Assembly: GCA_907164885.2 (NCBI GenBank)
Contig: OU015490.1
Span: 241,622,449-241,686,448, forward strand
Source of the DNA: Dolomedes plantarius
Lineage: Eukaryota > Arthropoda > Arachnida > Araneae > Dolomedidae
Length of the DNA: 64,000 nt
Direction of reading: 5' to 3'
Of this stretch, positions 21,611 through 32,118 are shown piece after piece (position 1 is the stretch's first letter; each line of letters begins with the position of its first letter). The notes beneath the pieces were generated by a model. The model was not told the origin of the DNA, did not search any database, and saw only the letters and a list, made by a program, of their open reading frames with translations. The translations under genes were made by a program, and so were the position numbers.

Positions 21611-22740
21611 CTACCAACAACACGTGTGAAGTGATATTTGAAGGCTTTCACTCCCGCTTCCCACAAGCCGCCAAAGTTCGGCGCCCGGGGGGGGGGGGGG
21701 GATAAATTGCCAATTTATAGCCTCGGATGACAGATAATCAACAAGGTTGGAGTCTGGTGTTTTGACTAGAGCATGCAATCTCTTTAGCTCAGCATTTGCG
21801 CCGAAAATTGCTAGCGTTGTCACTAAAGATTTTTTGCGGTTTGCCACGTCGGGTAAAAAATCGCTTTAATGTTGCAATGAAAGCTTCGGTAGTTAAGTCA
21901 GCTACAATTTCCAAATGTATAGCTTTGGTGGTCATGCAAATAAATATGCAAACATATATTTTATGAAAGATTCCTTTTCTTTGACCTTTATATTTAATTA
22001 CAGAAGTCGAGGCCAGTGCAATTAAATGCAAAGTCTATATTTACTCTTTCCTTGGGAAGATTTCCCATTATTTGTTCTGCAATACGGGGCTTGGCTCTAA
22101 AGCAAGTGACACAGTTATAAACAATTCTCCTACAAATATTGCGTCCATTTAAAGGCCAAAATTCGCTCCTAACACAATAAAGTAAATTTTGAGGGCCAAT
22201 ATGTAAATATTTTTAAGGAAATGCTCAATAATTAATTTAGTAAACTTATGATTAGACGGAAGGATCATAGGATGTTTTGCAGATACACTTACCTGAGAAT
22301 TTTGAAGCCGGCCACCTACTCTTAAAATATTATTCTTATCTAGAAAAGGGTTTAAATTCCTAATCTTACCTGTTGGGATTTTACCTTTACTAAGAATATT
22401 GATATCTACTCCAAATTCCTGTTCTTGGATGCAACGAACTAAAACTAAGGTTGCATCATGTAACTCTTGACCAGAAAGTGGGCCAGTAAGTTTGCGAGAA
22501 GGATTCCTGACATTATTAAAAAATCTGCAAATAAAGCTAAGAATGCGAATTAATTTAACATAACTGTTACTTAAAGAAAGAAATTGAATAATGAATTCAA
22601 TATTTGATGTAAGAGACAAATTTATATTAGGTGATTGTTTAAGTTCAAGTAAATAATGTTCTTTATCAGGAGTGTCCAGTTGGGTTTCTTCAAGAGGATT
22701 CATAACTTCGTCAAGAAGGGGTCCAGTCCACCATAAGTTG
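21611..22740 (-). pseudogene. BEL/Pao pol, RNase H end and integrase core
   Basis: Minus strand from 22740. It begins LWWTGP-type sequence, with an HHCC-region lead LRVGGRLQNS and KHPMILPSNHKFTKLI (22149-22703). The integrase core follows: KYKGQRKGIFHKIYVCIF, TTKAIHLEIVADLTTEAF and IFSDNASNF (second acidic residue). A WEAGVKAFKYHF-like block (containing the Glu) sits next to the hAT insertion. Frame breaks occur at about 22150-22200, 21845 and in the G14 run at 21688-21701. The 5' side is cut at the inverted repeat 22728-22768, so gag, protease and most RT are missing. Confidence 0.88.
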
Positions 22741-22768
22741 AAGGCTTTAAGCCTTCACCTTATGGTGG
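22728..22768. repeat. 41-bp inverted repeat at the Pao truncation
   Basis: CCACCATAAG-T-TGAAGGC-TTTAA-GCCTTCA-C-CTTATGGTGG: 10-bp and 7-bp paired segments, one opposed T/C, 5-nt loop. It lies exactly where Pao pol sequence ends. Confidence 0.9.
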
Positions 22769-22884
22769 AGGATGAAGTATAGGAAGTATGGTGGAGGATG
22801 AAGTATATATGGAGGATGAAGTTTCGATGGCGTTGGAGGTGCAAGGAGAAAAAATGTAGTGTGACAGTTAACCCACTGTCTAAC

Positions 22885-23962
22885 ACATTTTTCGATAATA
22901 AAGAAAGGCAGAAAAAAGGGAAGATCAAGGATCATTACTGACACACCAGAAAAAGAAGAAATTGAAAGGTTAGCAGCTGACGAAAACCAGAAGAGATTAA
23001 GAAAAAAAATAACATCTCTCAAGTTAATAAAAAAACAGAAAAAAGTGAATGAATTATTATCCAATGTGTCTATTGGTGTAAAAATATCCTTGCATGATTC
23101 TACTGATGAAGAGTCTTTTGATTTGCATAGTACTCATAATGATAGTGAAATTGTTCAAGAAATTAATTGGTTGACTGAGGATCCAAAAATAGGAGTGAAT
23201 GACTTTGTGATTGTTAAATGTTTAACCAAGAAGACAATTGTTTATTGCATTGGCAAAGTTGAAGATATAGACAGTGATATGCAGGGCCCGACTTTGACCC
23301 AGTGGGGCCCTGGGCAAAGCAGACTTTTGGGGCCCCCTCCAAGGACAGATCCAGAGGGAGGCCATGTGCCCCCCCCCCCCTCCAGGAGTAGATTTCCACA
23401 TGAACATGTGGGACAATCACAAAGCAGCCCCCCCCCCCCATAAATTCAGACCGGAAATTCAAAAAATTTTTGACAAACAAGTCAAACATTTGAAAAATAA
23501 TAATAATAATAATGTGTTAATTAATTTACTTTTAATGTTAATAAATAAATTCAGGAAATTTTCTTTTGAAATGAATTTAGTGGGTGCACTGTGCACCATC
23601 CAGGATTTTTTTTCTGTATCCGCCACTGCCCACCTTTACTGAATTAACCTAAAACCAAATTTTCAAAAATATGTACAACTTAATACTAAATTAGGGGGCC
23701 CCATAAATTTGGGGGCCCTGGGCAAGTGCCCCACTTGCCCATGCGGAAATCTGGGCCTGGTGATATGGAGTCTTATCATATTCTGTTTATGAGAATGAAT
23801 GAAAAAGAAAAATTTCACTTTCCACATGAAACTGACTTCAGTGTAGTTGAGAAAAATGAAATCATAATGAAACTGCCCCAACCACAAATAATTGGTGGTA
23901 CCAGCCGCGCGCAGTCCTGCTTTTCTTTCAATTTTGACTTATCAAAGTACAAGATTCGATAA
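22885..23962 (+). pseudogene. Pogo/Tigger-like transposase C-terminal part, split by a hAT MITE
   Basis: The frame KKGRSRIITDTPEKEEIE (about 22910) is the conserved tail that follows the DDE domain in Tigger/jerky-type transposases. A basic coil, an acidic segment and a small C-terminal domain follow (VNDFVIVKCLTKKTIVYCIGKV, then after the MITE LPQPQIIGGTSRAQ…FDLSKYKIR). The stop is at 23960-23962. Removing the MITE and one target duplication gives a continuous frame. The DNA-binding and catalytic domains are not present upstream. Confidence 0.75.
23282..23759. mobile_element. hAT MITE (CAGGGCCCGA family) in the Tigger-like gene
   Basis: The 478-bp element has left end CAGGGCCCGACTTTGACCC; the right end read from outside is CAGGCCCAGATTTCCGC. 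It has a perfect 8-bp duplication GTGATATG (23274-23281, 23760-23767). The interior holds poly-C tracts and GGGGCCC blocks. The overlapping frames within it are composition artefacts. Confidence 0.95.
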
Positions 23963-24004
23963 TTTTGATGTTTTCAAACCTTGTCCCATTCCTCCCTCAT
24001 ATGA

Positions 24005-24040
24005 GTCCCATACCTCCCTCATGCAAGGGAGGTATGGGAC
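24005..24040. repeat. Perfect 15-bp hairpin
   Basis: GTCCCATACCTCCCT, 6-nt loop CATGCA, AGGGAGGTATGGGAC. A related TTGTCCCATTCCTCCCTCAT lies just upstream (23981-24000) and CTGTCCCACTCCTCCC downstream (24209), so the unit recurs around the end of the Tigger-like fragment and may be its terminal repeat. Confidence 0.9.
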
Positions 24041-24225
24041 AAAAAGTTGCAATTTTTAAATATGGAAATAAAAGCAAGTTGTTTGTATTTTGCTTGTTTT
24101 CATATTTTTTTAAGATAGCTGAAAGAACATACTATTAGATTTTTATAATCTGCACTCTTGATAAGTCTAAACTAGTGAAGTAAAAAAAAAAAGTTGTGAA
24201 ATCTGTCCCACTCCTCCCAACTCTC

Positions 24226-25140
24226 CCCTATCAAACATTGTTCTATAATTGTATCCGATTGCTGGAAGGCGTATGATTGCCTTAAAGATGATATCATATA
24301 CTGGGGGCAATTCGTCTTCACTGCCCAGTCTATTTCGATAGCGCGCCGAACTATGGCTAATTCCTAGCCACCCGGTTCCCTCAGAAATCACTGAGAATAC
24401 GCTGGATTAAGGAACGTAAAACAAGCACCTTTATTCTTTAGCGTATTTACATAATTACATTAACTCCATATGAGTTTTGCACCTCCAGTGCATGCATGGC
24501 CTCCAGCCAAATCAATTAATTCACCTCTGTAAGGCTCTCCGCCAAACAAATCACAGTCGCCTCCACGTGGCTTCTCTGCACACGTACAACGCTGGTCCGA
24601 GACAAAATCGACATCCACGCCGGACCCCTGTCTCTCTCCGTCTGTCTTGTCACCACACTAGCTTGCTCTCTCCTGCCCAGACGAACACCAGTCCAAAACC
24701 GGTTCCCCTGCATACCTCCGGAAACACGTCCAGCAAACCATTTGCACATCCGGTCCTGGTTGTCATCTGTTTACCAGAGAGCTGGCACGCCTCTTGATTG
24801 ATTACCTGTACTCGCCTCTGGTAAACATTCAAAACTGAAAAGAAACTTCACCAAATTTTATATATAATATACCGGGGGTTAAGCAGAGGGCCCGCCGCCA
24901 TCACAATGAAGACTTCATACACCTTTCAGTCAATCACAGTGTCGCTTTTAAGGACCCTGTTTCTGGAGCTCACACAAATTCCATAGAGGGTTTGTGAAGC
25001 TCCATTAAAAGATCTCTCCGTGGAACTCGGAAATGTGAGAGTCAATTTGACTCTTATCTGGCCGAGTTCATGTGGAGAAAACGGCATGAATGTTCAGAAA
25101 ATTTCGTTTTCGATTTCCTATCGGCGATCGTAAAGGCCTC
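24226..25140 (+). pseudogene. Merlin (IS1016-like) transposase fragment, split by a solo LTR
   Basis: IVSDCWKAYDCLK (about 24250-24287) carries the second catalytic Asp. After the LTR, DFIHLSVNHSVAFKDP, GAHTNSIEG (catalytic Glu) and ESQFDSYLAEFMWRKRH complete the C-terminal half of a DDE_Tnp_ISXO2-type domain. A TGA replaces the expected Trp after SIEGL. The N-terminal domain and first Asp are not recognised upstream. Removing the LTR plus ATGA restores the frame. Confidence 0.85.
24292..24905 (-). mobile_element. Solo LTR in the Merlin gene, 4-bp target duplication
   Basis: A 614-bp insert is flanked by ATGA (24288-24291, 24906-24909). On the minus strand it begins TGTGATGGCGG, has a TATATAAA promoter-like box (about 24859-24868) and AATAAA near 24432, and ends …CAGTATATGATA. 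A 4-bp duplication suits several gypsy groups. The first base is ambiguous because TGA is shared at the junction. Confidence 0.8.
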
Positions 25141-25734
25141 CCCCCCCCCCAATCTAAAGATGAGAATGATGAATAAAAGAAAACCCACAGCCAAAAATAT
25201 CTAAAAAAAAAAATAAATGAAAGAATTTAAAATAAAAAAAAATTAAAAATTCATAAAAGCTCAAAAAAAAAAAAATTAAATGGGGACGAATTTTAATGGA
25301 AATATGAAACAACAAGGTAAGTCAATTTTCATAATTTTTCTGTTTGTTAACTGTGTAAGGTGTCGAACTACGTTTAAAATGTCAATTTTTATGCAAATTA
25401 TGAAATTTTTTATATTTCAGAAGGGCGTAGGATTAAAAAAAAAAATTCTTTAGATTGTAAATTTCTGTTTCTAAATCTACTTTTATGTTTTTCTGTACTA
25501 TAATCAGAATTTCAATGCAAATGTAAATTTTAATTGCTTTTTCTGAAGAACTTATATTTTATTCAAAATGTAATCATTAAAATGTATTTTTCATTACAAA
25601 TTTCCGATAGTTCGAACAAAAACTTAAAATTTAAATGTAATTATTAAACAATTTTTCATGAATCATAGTCGGATACCTTAAACTTTTCATGTTGCGATTT
25701 TTTTTGAAAGGTCGCCAGAATTTCTGAGTTCTCC
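25141..25734. other. A/T-rich stretch, nothing recognised
   Basis: A C10 run at 25141, several A-runs (25205-25276), then AT-rich sequence without frames. Confidence 0.6.
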
Positions 25735-26203
25735 TTTTTTTTCTCCGTCATATTTCGTTGTTCTGGTGTTTTAAACTTTTTAAAACAGCAAAACTATAAA
25801 ATATGAGGGGTCGACAAAAAATGGCGGACTCAGAAACGCAAATTTGGTTTCTTTTTTTTCTCCGTCATATTTCGTTGTTCTGGTGTTTTAAACTTTGTAA
25901 AACAGCAAAACAATAAAATATGAGGGGTCGACAAAAAATGGCGGACTCAGAAACGCAAATTTGGTTTCTTTTTTTTCTCCGTCATATTTCGTTGTTCTGG
26001 TGTTTTAAACTTTGTAAAACAGCAAAACAATAAAATATGAGGGGTCGACAAAAAATGGCGGACTCAGAAACGCAAATTTGGTTTCTTTTTTTTCTCCGTC
26101 ATATTTCGTTGTTCTGGTGTTTTAAACTTTTTAAAACAGCAAAACAATAAAATATGAGGGGTCGACAAAAAATGGCGGACTCAGAAACGCAAATTTGGCG
26201 ACT
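25735..26203. repeat. 117-bp minisatellite, four near-identical units
   Basis: TCCGTCATATTTCGTTGTTC recurs at 25744, 25861, 25978 and 26095, giving an exact 117-bp period. Each unit carries GAGGGGTCGACAAAAAATGG, and units differ by only one or two bases. The near-palindrome GGCGACTTTTCAAAAGGTCGCC closes the right side at 26198-26219. Confidence 0.97.
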
Positions 26204-26269
26204 TTTCAAAAGGTCGCCAACCGCCGCAGCTTCTTCCGCTTTACCATCCGGCGTAGTCTCAGTTATCAT

Positions 26270-28428
26270 TATTTCAGCTGTCACCATTCAGGTCATTTTG
26301 CAACAAAATCTTTGGGTAAAAGACATATAAAATTACAAGGAAGTAAAAAAATCAATTCGTATTGTCCATCAAAAATAAAAACTATCTAAATGGTCAATGG
26401 TCAGTGCAAAGTTTCTTTTATGAAAACGCACATCGGTCATGAAAGTGAACTTAAACATATGTTTTTATCAAAGACAAAAGAACAACTTCTAGTAACAAAA
26501 ATTGCTTCAAACATACCAATTAATGTTATCCTTAATGACATTCGAAACACAGTATCTGACTGTAACTTTGACAGAATTCATCTCACAACGAGGAAAGATA
26601 TGTTGAACATTGAAAATAAATACAACCCATACTAAACATAAAGATGGAGGTACGAACATAAATGCATTGGTAAATGAAATGAGAAGCAATGAAGCATTGT
26701 CCTGTATTATAAACCTCAGGGAACTGTTGATCAACAGCATGGTGAATTAAAAAATGAAGATTTTGTGTTAATGATAATGACAGATGCTCAATCTGTAATT
26801 TAAAAAAAATACGGCTCAGATTGTGTTTGTGTGGATGGGACACACAGATTGGATGGATATCAGTTTGAATTGATAACAATTCTTGTTCTCGATGATATCA
26901 GACAAGGCTTACCATGCGCATTTATGATATCAAATAGAGCTGATGAAATTTGCCTTTCGATATTTTTCAAACACATAAAAAATAAGGTTGGAGTTGTTAC
27001 GGCAAATGTTTTTATGTCTGATATGGCACACTCTTTTTACAATGCCTGGTGCCAGGTTATGGAAGTTCCCAAGAAAAGATTATTTTGTACATATCATGTA
27101 GACCGTGCGTGGAGAAATAATCTTTAAAAAAAATTAATTCAACAGACAAGCAACTGGAGGTGTATAAAATTTTACGCACACTTTTGGAAGAGCCATATTC
27201 CACTGCTTTTTAAAATATGTTAACAGAGACTATTTCATTGATGTTTAAATGATGATAAAACTTCTGAATTTAGTAAATATTGTGTATCTAATTATCAGTG
27301 GCGCACCCAGGGGGCCCTGCCCCCCCAAAGAATAGAAATAATGGTTTTGCATTATAAATATTTTTATTCGTTCATCTTGGCCCCCCCCCATGCATTATAA
27401 ATTTTTTATCCATTCATGTCGCCCCCCCCCCCAAGAAAAAATCCTGGGTGCGCTACTGCTAATTATGCAAACTGCGTGGAAACATGGGCATATTGTCACA
27501 GATTACACTGTGGTATTAACACCAATATGCATGTTGAGAGTATGAATCGTACAATCAAGCACGTTTACTTGCGAGGTAAACACATAAAAAGATTTGATAA
27601 ATTGATAAACATATTCATGCAATTTATCAAAGACATATTATTTGATAGATTAATAATCATGCATAAAGGGAAGCTCACAAATAAGTTAATCGAGCATCGT
27701 AAGAGACATGATTTAAGCTTAAAGCTTCCTAATGAATTAGTCTCAAAAACTGAAAATGGGTAGAATGTAATTTCAACATCAAAAATCCAAGAGGTGTATT
27801 TTGTACAACAATCAGGCATTGATTGCAAATGCCAATTAACTTGCTTGGAGTGCAAGTCCTGTATTCATAATTAGACTTGTACTTTTATAGATTCAAGTAT
27901 AAAATGGAATATGTGCAAACATATACATTTAATATGTCGCGTAAAATCCATGGACACTGTAAATAATTCTGAAAAAGTAATTCTTCAAAATGATGATGAT
28001 CCCACATAACATAAGCATGTTGGTGATCAAAATAAAGAGTCAGACTCGTTACTTTTCGAGCTAAGTAAAAATGTATCAAACCTAAACCTTTCTCTTAAAA
28101 AAGAGAAACTAAAAGAAAACAAATTATAAGTATTATTGATTCTATATCATCAGATAGTCAGTTTGAAGCAGTTGAAAGACTAATTTCACCAATAGAACCG
28201 ACTTTAAATGCCATTACATCAATTGTTCAATTACGTCACAAGGTAATCTTCAAGAAGTCCCCGCAAACAAAAACATTACCCATCAGAGGTTTTCGTACTC
28301 TACACGTAGAACTCATAACAAACCAAAAAAGTTCAATTGTAAAACCAAATTCTATTGAACAACAAAATATAGCCTTGTCTTTAATTTCGAACAAGAATTC
28401 AAATTCTAAAGAAGAAAATGATGTTTAA
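26270..28428 (+). pseudogene. MULE transposase with SWIM zinc finger, split by a hAT MITE
   Basis: N-terminal part (YCPSKIKT, MKTHIGHESELKHMFLSK, 26300-26630). MULE DDE core CVDGTHRLDGYQFELITILV (first Asp, about 26835), VFMSDMAHSFYNAW (second Asp, about 27015), and NMHVESMNRTIKHV (Glu, about 27535). SWIM-like cysteines follow (CKCQLTC…CKHIHLIC, 27820-27940), with a charged C-terminal tail ending at TAA 28426-28428. At least five stops or frameshifts break it (26384, 26633, 26800, 27124-27260, 27761-27870). SWIM-type MULEs like this are common in arthropods. Confidence 0.88.
27296..27458. mobile_element. hAT MITE in the MULE gene
   Basis: The 163-bp element has ends CAGTGGCGCACCCAGG and CAGTAGCGCACCCAGG (opposite strand) and a perfect 8-bp duplication CTAATTAT (27288-27295, 27459-27466). 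The core is C-rich (C7-C12 runs) and has no coding capacity. Confidence 0.96.
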
Positions 28429-29450
28429 ATTATTATCTTAAACATGATTTATTCAACATTATTATGTTTCCCCCCCCTTTTTTTTTTTGTAATTAACCCA
28501 TCTATTTCCTTCCATAGATTACACATTTCTTAAACATTTGTATGTTTTAAAAATTAAGAGGGTTCAAGGAACAAACATTTTTATCTCTGTTTTTTATATT
28601 ATTACTCAAGAATCATTTACTCAAATCATTACTGTTTTCCAATTTCAGTATAACTTTTGTGAATATTTATAGTGTTTTTAAATATAGTATTCTGAGTTCC
28701 AGAATCATGTGTATAGTTTGCAGTCAGCATTTTGTTAGTAGCCTACTTCTGTATTCTGTATTTATATCTTGTAACCATTAGGATTTCCACTTTTTAAAAA
28801 TCATTTACTGCTTTCCAATCTTAGTATAACTTCTGTGAATATTTTATTGTTAAGTAAATTATTGTAGTTTGCGGTTCCACAATCACTTGTGTAGCTTACA
28901 TGTAGCATTTTATTTGCATTTCTCAGTTGTTATTGCATTCATCACATATTGATCATAGTATTAACATTTTGTATATTTTGTTTTTCTTATAAATACTGTC
29001 TTACACAATGCTTTTATTACTAAAGACTTTTTTATTTTAATATTTGTTGATTATTTTCCACAACATTAACCTGTTAGCTATACGTTTTATAAATTTATTG
29101 AGCATTAAATAAGTTATTTAACTATGATTTTTATAAAAATGTTATTTATCTATTTTTTTACAATATTAAACATCAGATTTTTTTAATGAAAGAATTTTCA
29201 ATAATAATAAAAATTAAACTAGCTGATGTAAAAATTAGCACAATATTGTTTAACATTCTGAATTATATTTTTAAATCAGATTATTTTTTATAAGATTAAA
29301 TAAAAATAATTACATATATGTAAAAATAATAATTGATGATAAATTGATGATTGTACAAAGCAGTAAAGCATTTCCTTTTTCTCAGATTAGACATCTAAAA
29401 CGTTTTTTATCCCCACTAGAGGGCATAACTTGATTATTTTAACTCGCCGA
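28429..29450. other. AT-rich stretch, no gene
   Basis: Contains a weak internal duplication (ACTGTTTTCCAATTTCAGTA at 28632 and CTGCTTTCCAATCTTAGTAT at 28808) but no frames of note. Confidence 0.6.
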
Positions 29451-29457
29451 GTGGTTG

Positions 29458-29465
29458 TGACGTCA
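29458..29465. promoter_or_regulatory. CRE-type palindrome TGACGTCA
   Basis: A perfect TGACGTCA lies about 150 bp before a consensus splice donor (ACG/GTAAGTAA at 29612). A 5' untranslated exon of a host gene could lie here, but there is no direct support for a transcription start. Confidence 0.25.
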
Positions 29466-29762
29466 GACTCTCAGACGCTTGTTCATTGCTTACTTCAGTT
29501 TATGAATGTGTTACAAGCGTCACTTCGTTCTCTGTTTCTAAAATATAGTTTTTGATTCGATTCGGTCTTTTTATTTCTTTGTATTCAAAGATAAGATCTA
29601 TTTAACTTTACGGTAAGTAACCACTGGATTTCGATTGCAGCATATAAAGAGGTATTTATAATATGTTTTTAGATGTTCCTACTCAGCTTGAAATTTACAG
29701 AAGTGAAAGGTGAAAAAATACTTTTTTTTAATGCAGAATAAATTCTTCACTATTCTCTATAG

Positions 29763-30633
29763 CAGTGGTTCTCAACCTTGTGCTCGCGGTTTTATTTTAA
29801 AATTTCTTTTACAAATCTTATATTCCCAAAAGTAGCTAATTCAGTTCAGAGTCAAAAATCTCATTAAATTTTAAATAAAGTATTTATAAGTAATAAAACC
29901 ATTTATACTTTTTTAAAAATTTCCATGTATCTATTTATAAACAAAAGTTTGGATTTTATTTGTTTCTTTTTTTTATTTTCAAAACATAATCATTGTAGTA
30001 ATATTACAATGTTGATAACGTAATTTTGAATAAAAATTATTTCTATCATATAATTAATGATCATTGGTGATACAAATACAAACACAATTATTTGTGCCCA
30101 CCATGCTCTCTGAAAACTTCTTATGATCTCGATCACGCAGGCCCTGATTTTCCATTAGGCCCCGTAAGCCCGAGCGTAGTGGCCCCCGAATGTTGGGGGC
30201 CCCAAAAAATTTTTATTTTAAAAGAAAAAAATCCCAATTAAATTTTTTTATTATTTTACCTTTTTTAATAGCAATTTTTTTTATATATCCTTTCAAATTT
30301 GATAGATTGGTTTATCATATGTATGTTATAGTTTATATTAGGGATTAATAAGTTTTTCTGGTTGCATTGTATTGGTGTTTTAAGGATGAAGTTATTATGT
30401 TGTATTGCTTTTTGTTATTTAATAATATTCTAGGATTCTACGCTTCAAACAGGCAGTTCTTGGAAAAAGGATACTTTCACAATGATTCATGATTATTTTT
30501 TTTTTGTGTGTGTGCCAATTTTGGAAATTTTACGTCCACATCAGTGTTAGGGGGGCCCCCATCCCGAGTTGTGCCTATAGTCAAGAATTTTCTAAATCGG
30601 GCCCAGCGATCACAGAAAGGTTGAGAACCACTG
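29763..30633. mobile_element. hAT MITE (CAGTGGTTCTCAACC) in segment A1
   Basis: Ends CAGTGGTTCTCAACCTT on both strands, flanked by diverged 8-bp duplications CTCTATAG and CTTTACAG. It is itself interrupted by a second MITE. The orthologous element is 54041-54411. Confidence 0.92.
30138..30606. mobile_element. hAT MITE (CAGGGCCCGA family) nested in a hAT MITE
   Basis: Left end CAGGCCCTGATTTTCC, right end (opposite strand) CTGGGCCCGATTTAG, duplication CGATCACG/CGATCACA (30130-30137, 30607-30614). Absent from the paralogous element at 54041-54411, which acts as an empty site. A homologous copy with the same interior is 43583-45277. Confidence 0.92.
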
Positions 30634-30820
30634 CTTTACAGTATAGAGTTTATTTTGCAATCGAAAATGGCTTGTCGCCGTATGGTAGTTTCGAAAGTTA
30701 TTTTACTTATTCAGGTAATGTATCATAATCAAACTGATATCATTGACATGCTGTTAACATCTGACGTTCAATGACATGTTGGTTCAAATTGAAACCACTT
30801 GTAAAACTCTATAGGGAGAA

Positions 30821-31606
30821 ATTACACGAAGCGTTAAATCGCGAAGTTCCGGATAGGCACAAGAGTCCTTCAGTCCTTCTGCGCAAGCGTGCGATCTAAA
30901 CACATCATGAATGAACAGGTTAAAAAATGAGATGGAAAAATACATTTTCTCACGTAGAAACTGTCTCTCTGCTCGATATTATTTTAAAGACGTGTGCAGT
31001 GTAAGTTTATATGAAAAACGCTTGCTGGTACTAATTTTTTTTCAAAACACCGAATTGTTTTGTTGTGTGTTAATTGTATGAAAATTTAAATATAGTTAAT
31101 AAATGAAGATAAAGCTAATAAATAAATTATTTCTTATTTACAATTAAGATATAAAATTATTTATAAAGTATTTATTTATACATTAAATTTTCTAAAAAAT
31201 TATTTAAAGATTATATAATCAAAGTTATTTGTTACAAAAATATTTACAAAAGTGAATAAATAAATGATTAACTTATTTATAAATAAGTTATAACTTAAAA
31301 TATTCTATAAATTTTATTTATAAAACTTAAATTATTATGAAGTATATATCTATAATCTATATTGTTTATAAATTTATTTTAACATTATTTACTTAAAAAA
31401 TTATCTTTAAAGTTAATAGCAAAACATATTTATTAACCTGTTTATGAATTTATTAATAAACAAATTAGTTAATAGAAAGTTATAAATAAAGTACAAATAA
31501 ATAAATATTCTAAGAAATTTTCTTTTAATTTTTAAGTTAATAGTTTTTAAATAAATTTTTAAATAAATATTTTTTAATTAAATTTTTAAAATAAATTTCT
31601 TTTAAA

Positions 31607-31609
<3 letters not shown>
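30821..31609. other. Very AT-rich stretch, no gene
   Basis: Many TTTATAAA/AAATAAATTA permutations, no defined period, no frames. Confidence 0.6.

Positions 31610-31661
<52 letters not shown>
31610..31661. repeat. (TA)n microsatellite
   Basis: About 25 TA units. Confidence 0.95.
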
Positions 31662-31662
<1 letters not shown>

Positions 31663-32118
31663 TTTAAAAATTAATAATTAATGATTTATACCGACTGAGA
31701 GTCTAACTTTGTGCACTGAACAAACGATATTTCCATATATTTCACAGATTTGGGATTTACTCTCGAACCAGTTGAGTATTCTATTGATAAAAAAAAGGGG
31801 GAAAATATGGAGTTGTTTACAATCACAATTCGTTAAAATTCCTATATTCCTGAATACCTGGATGGAATACCAAATATAATGTCAAGAAATGCAAGTATAA
31901 GATTTTTTTAAGCTTCAAACAACACTAAAAAATCATGACTTACTAAGTACGACCAAAGAATCTAACAGTAAACACACTGCCAATCAAAACAAATCCCGCT
32001 GCTCTTGCCAACTGGGCTCCCGCGCCCAGAACATTTGTAATACAGACAAGTAACTTGGGATATATTTTAAATGCTAAACATATACATAAAGTATAATAAT
32101 CCCTTTAAAAATATCTAA

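Larger units (their letters stand above)
29540..30820 (+). repeat. Duplicated locus, segment A1
   Basis: Matches 53722-54600 in the same orientation: unique-looking flanks on both sides (TTTTTGATTCGATTCGGTCT / TTTTTGATTTGATTGGGTCT; GAGTTTATTTTGCAATCGAA in both) plus the same hAT insertion at the same place. This copy contains an extra MITE (30138-30606). Confidence 0.9.

Noticed and set aside
23045..23962. Separate small genes around 23.0-24.0 kb
   Set aside because: They are two halves of one Tigger-like tail plus frames inside the hAT MITE.
24477..24832. A 106-codon frame and minus-strand shadows
   Set aside because: They lie inside the solo LTR 24292-24905; GC-rich LTR sequence explains the open frames.
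31662..32118. Left terminus of the 32-35.4 kb hAT
   Set aside because: No CAGTGGTTCCCAACC-like end or matching duplication was found, so the element was not delimited on this side.
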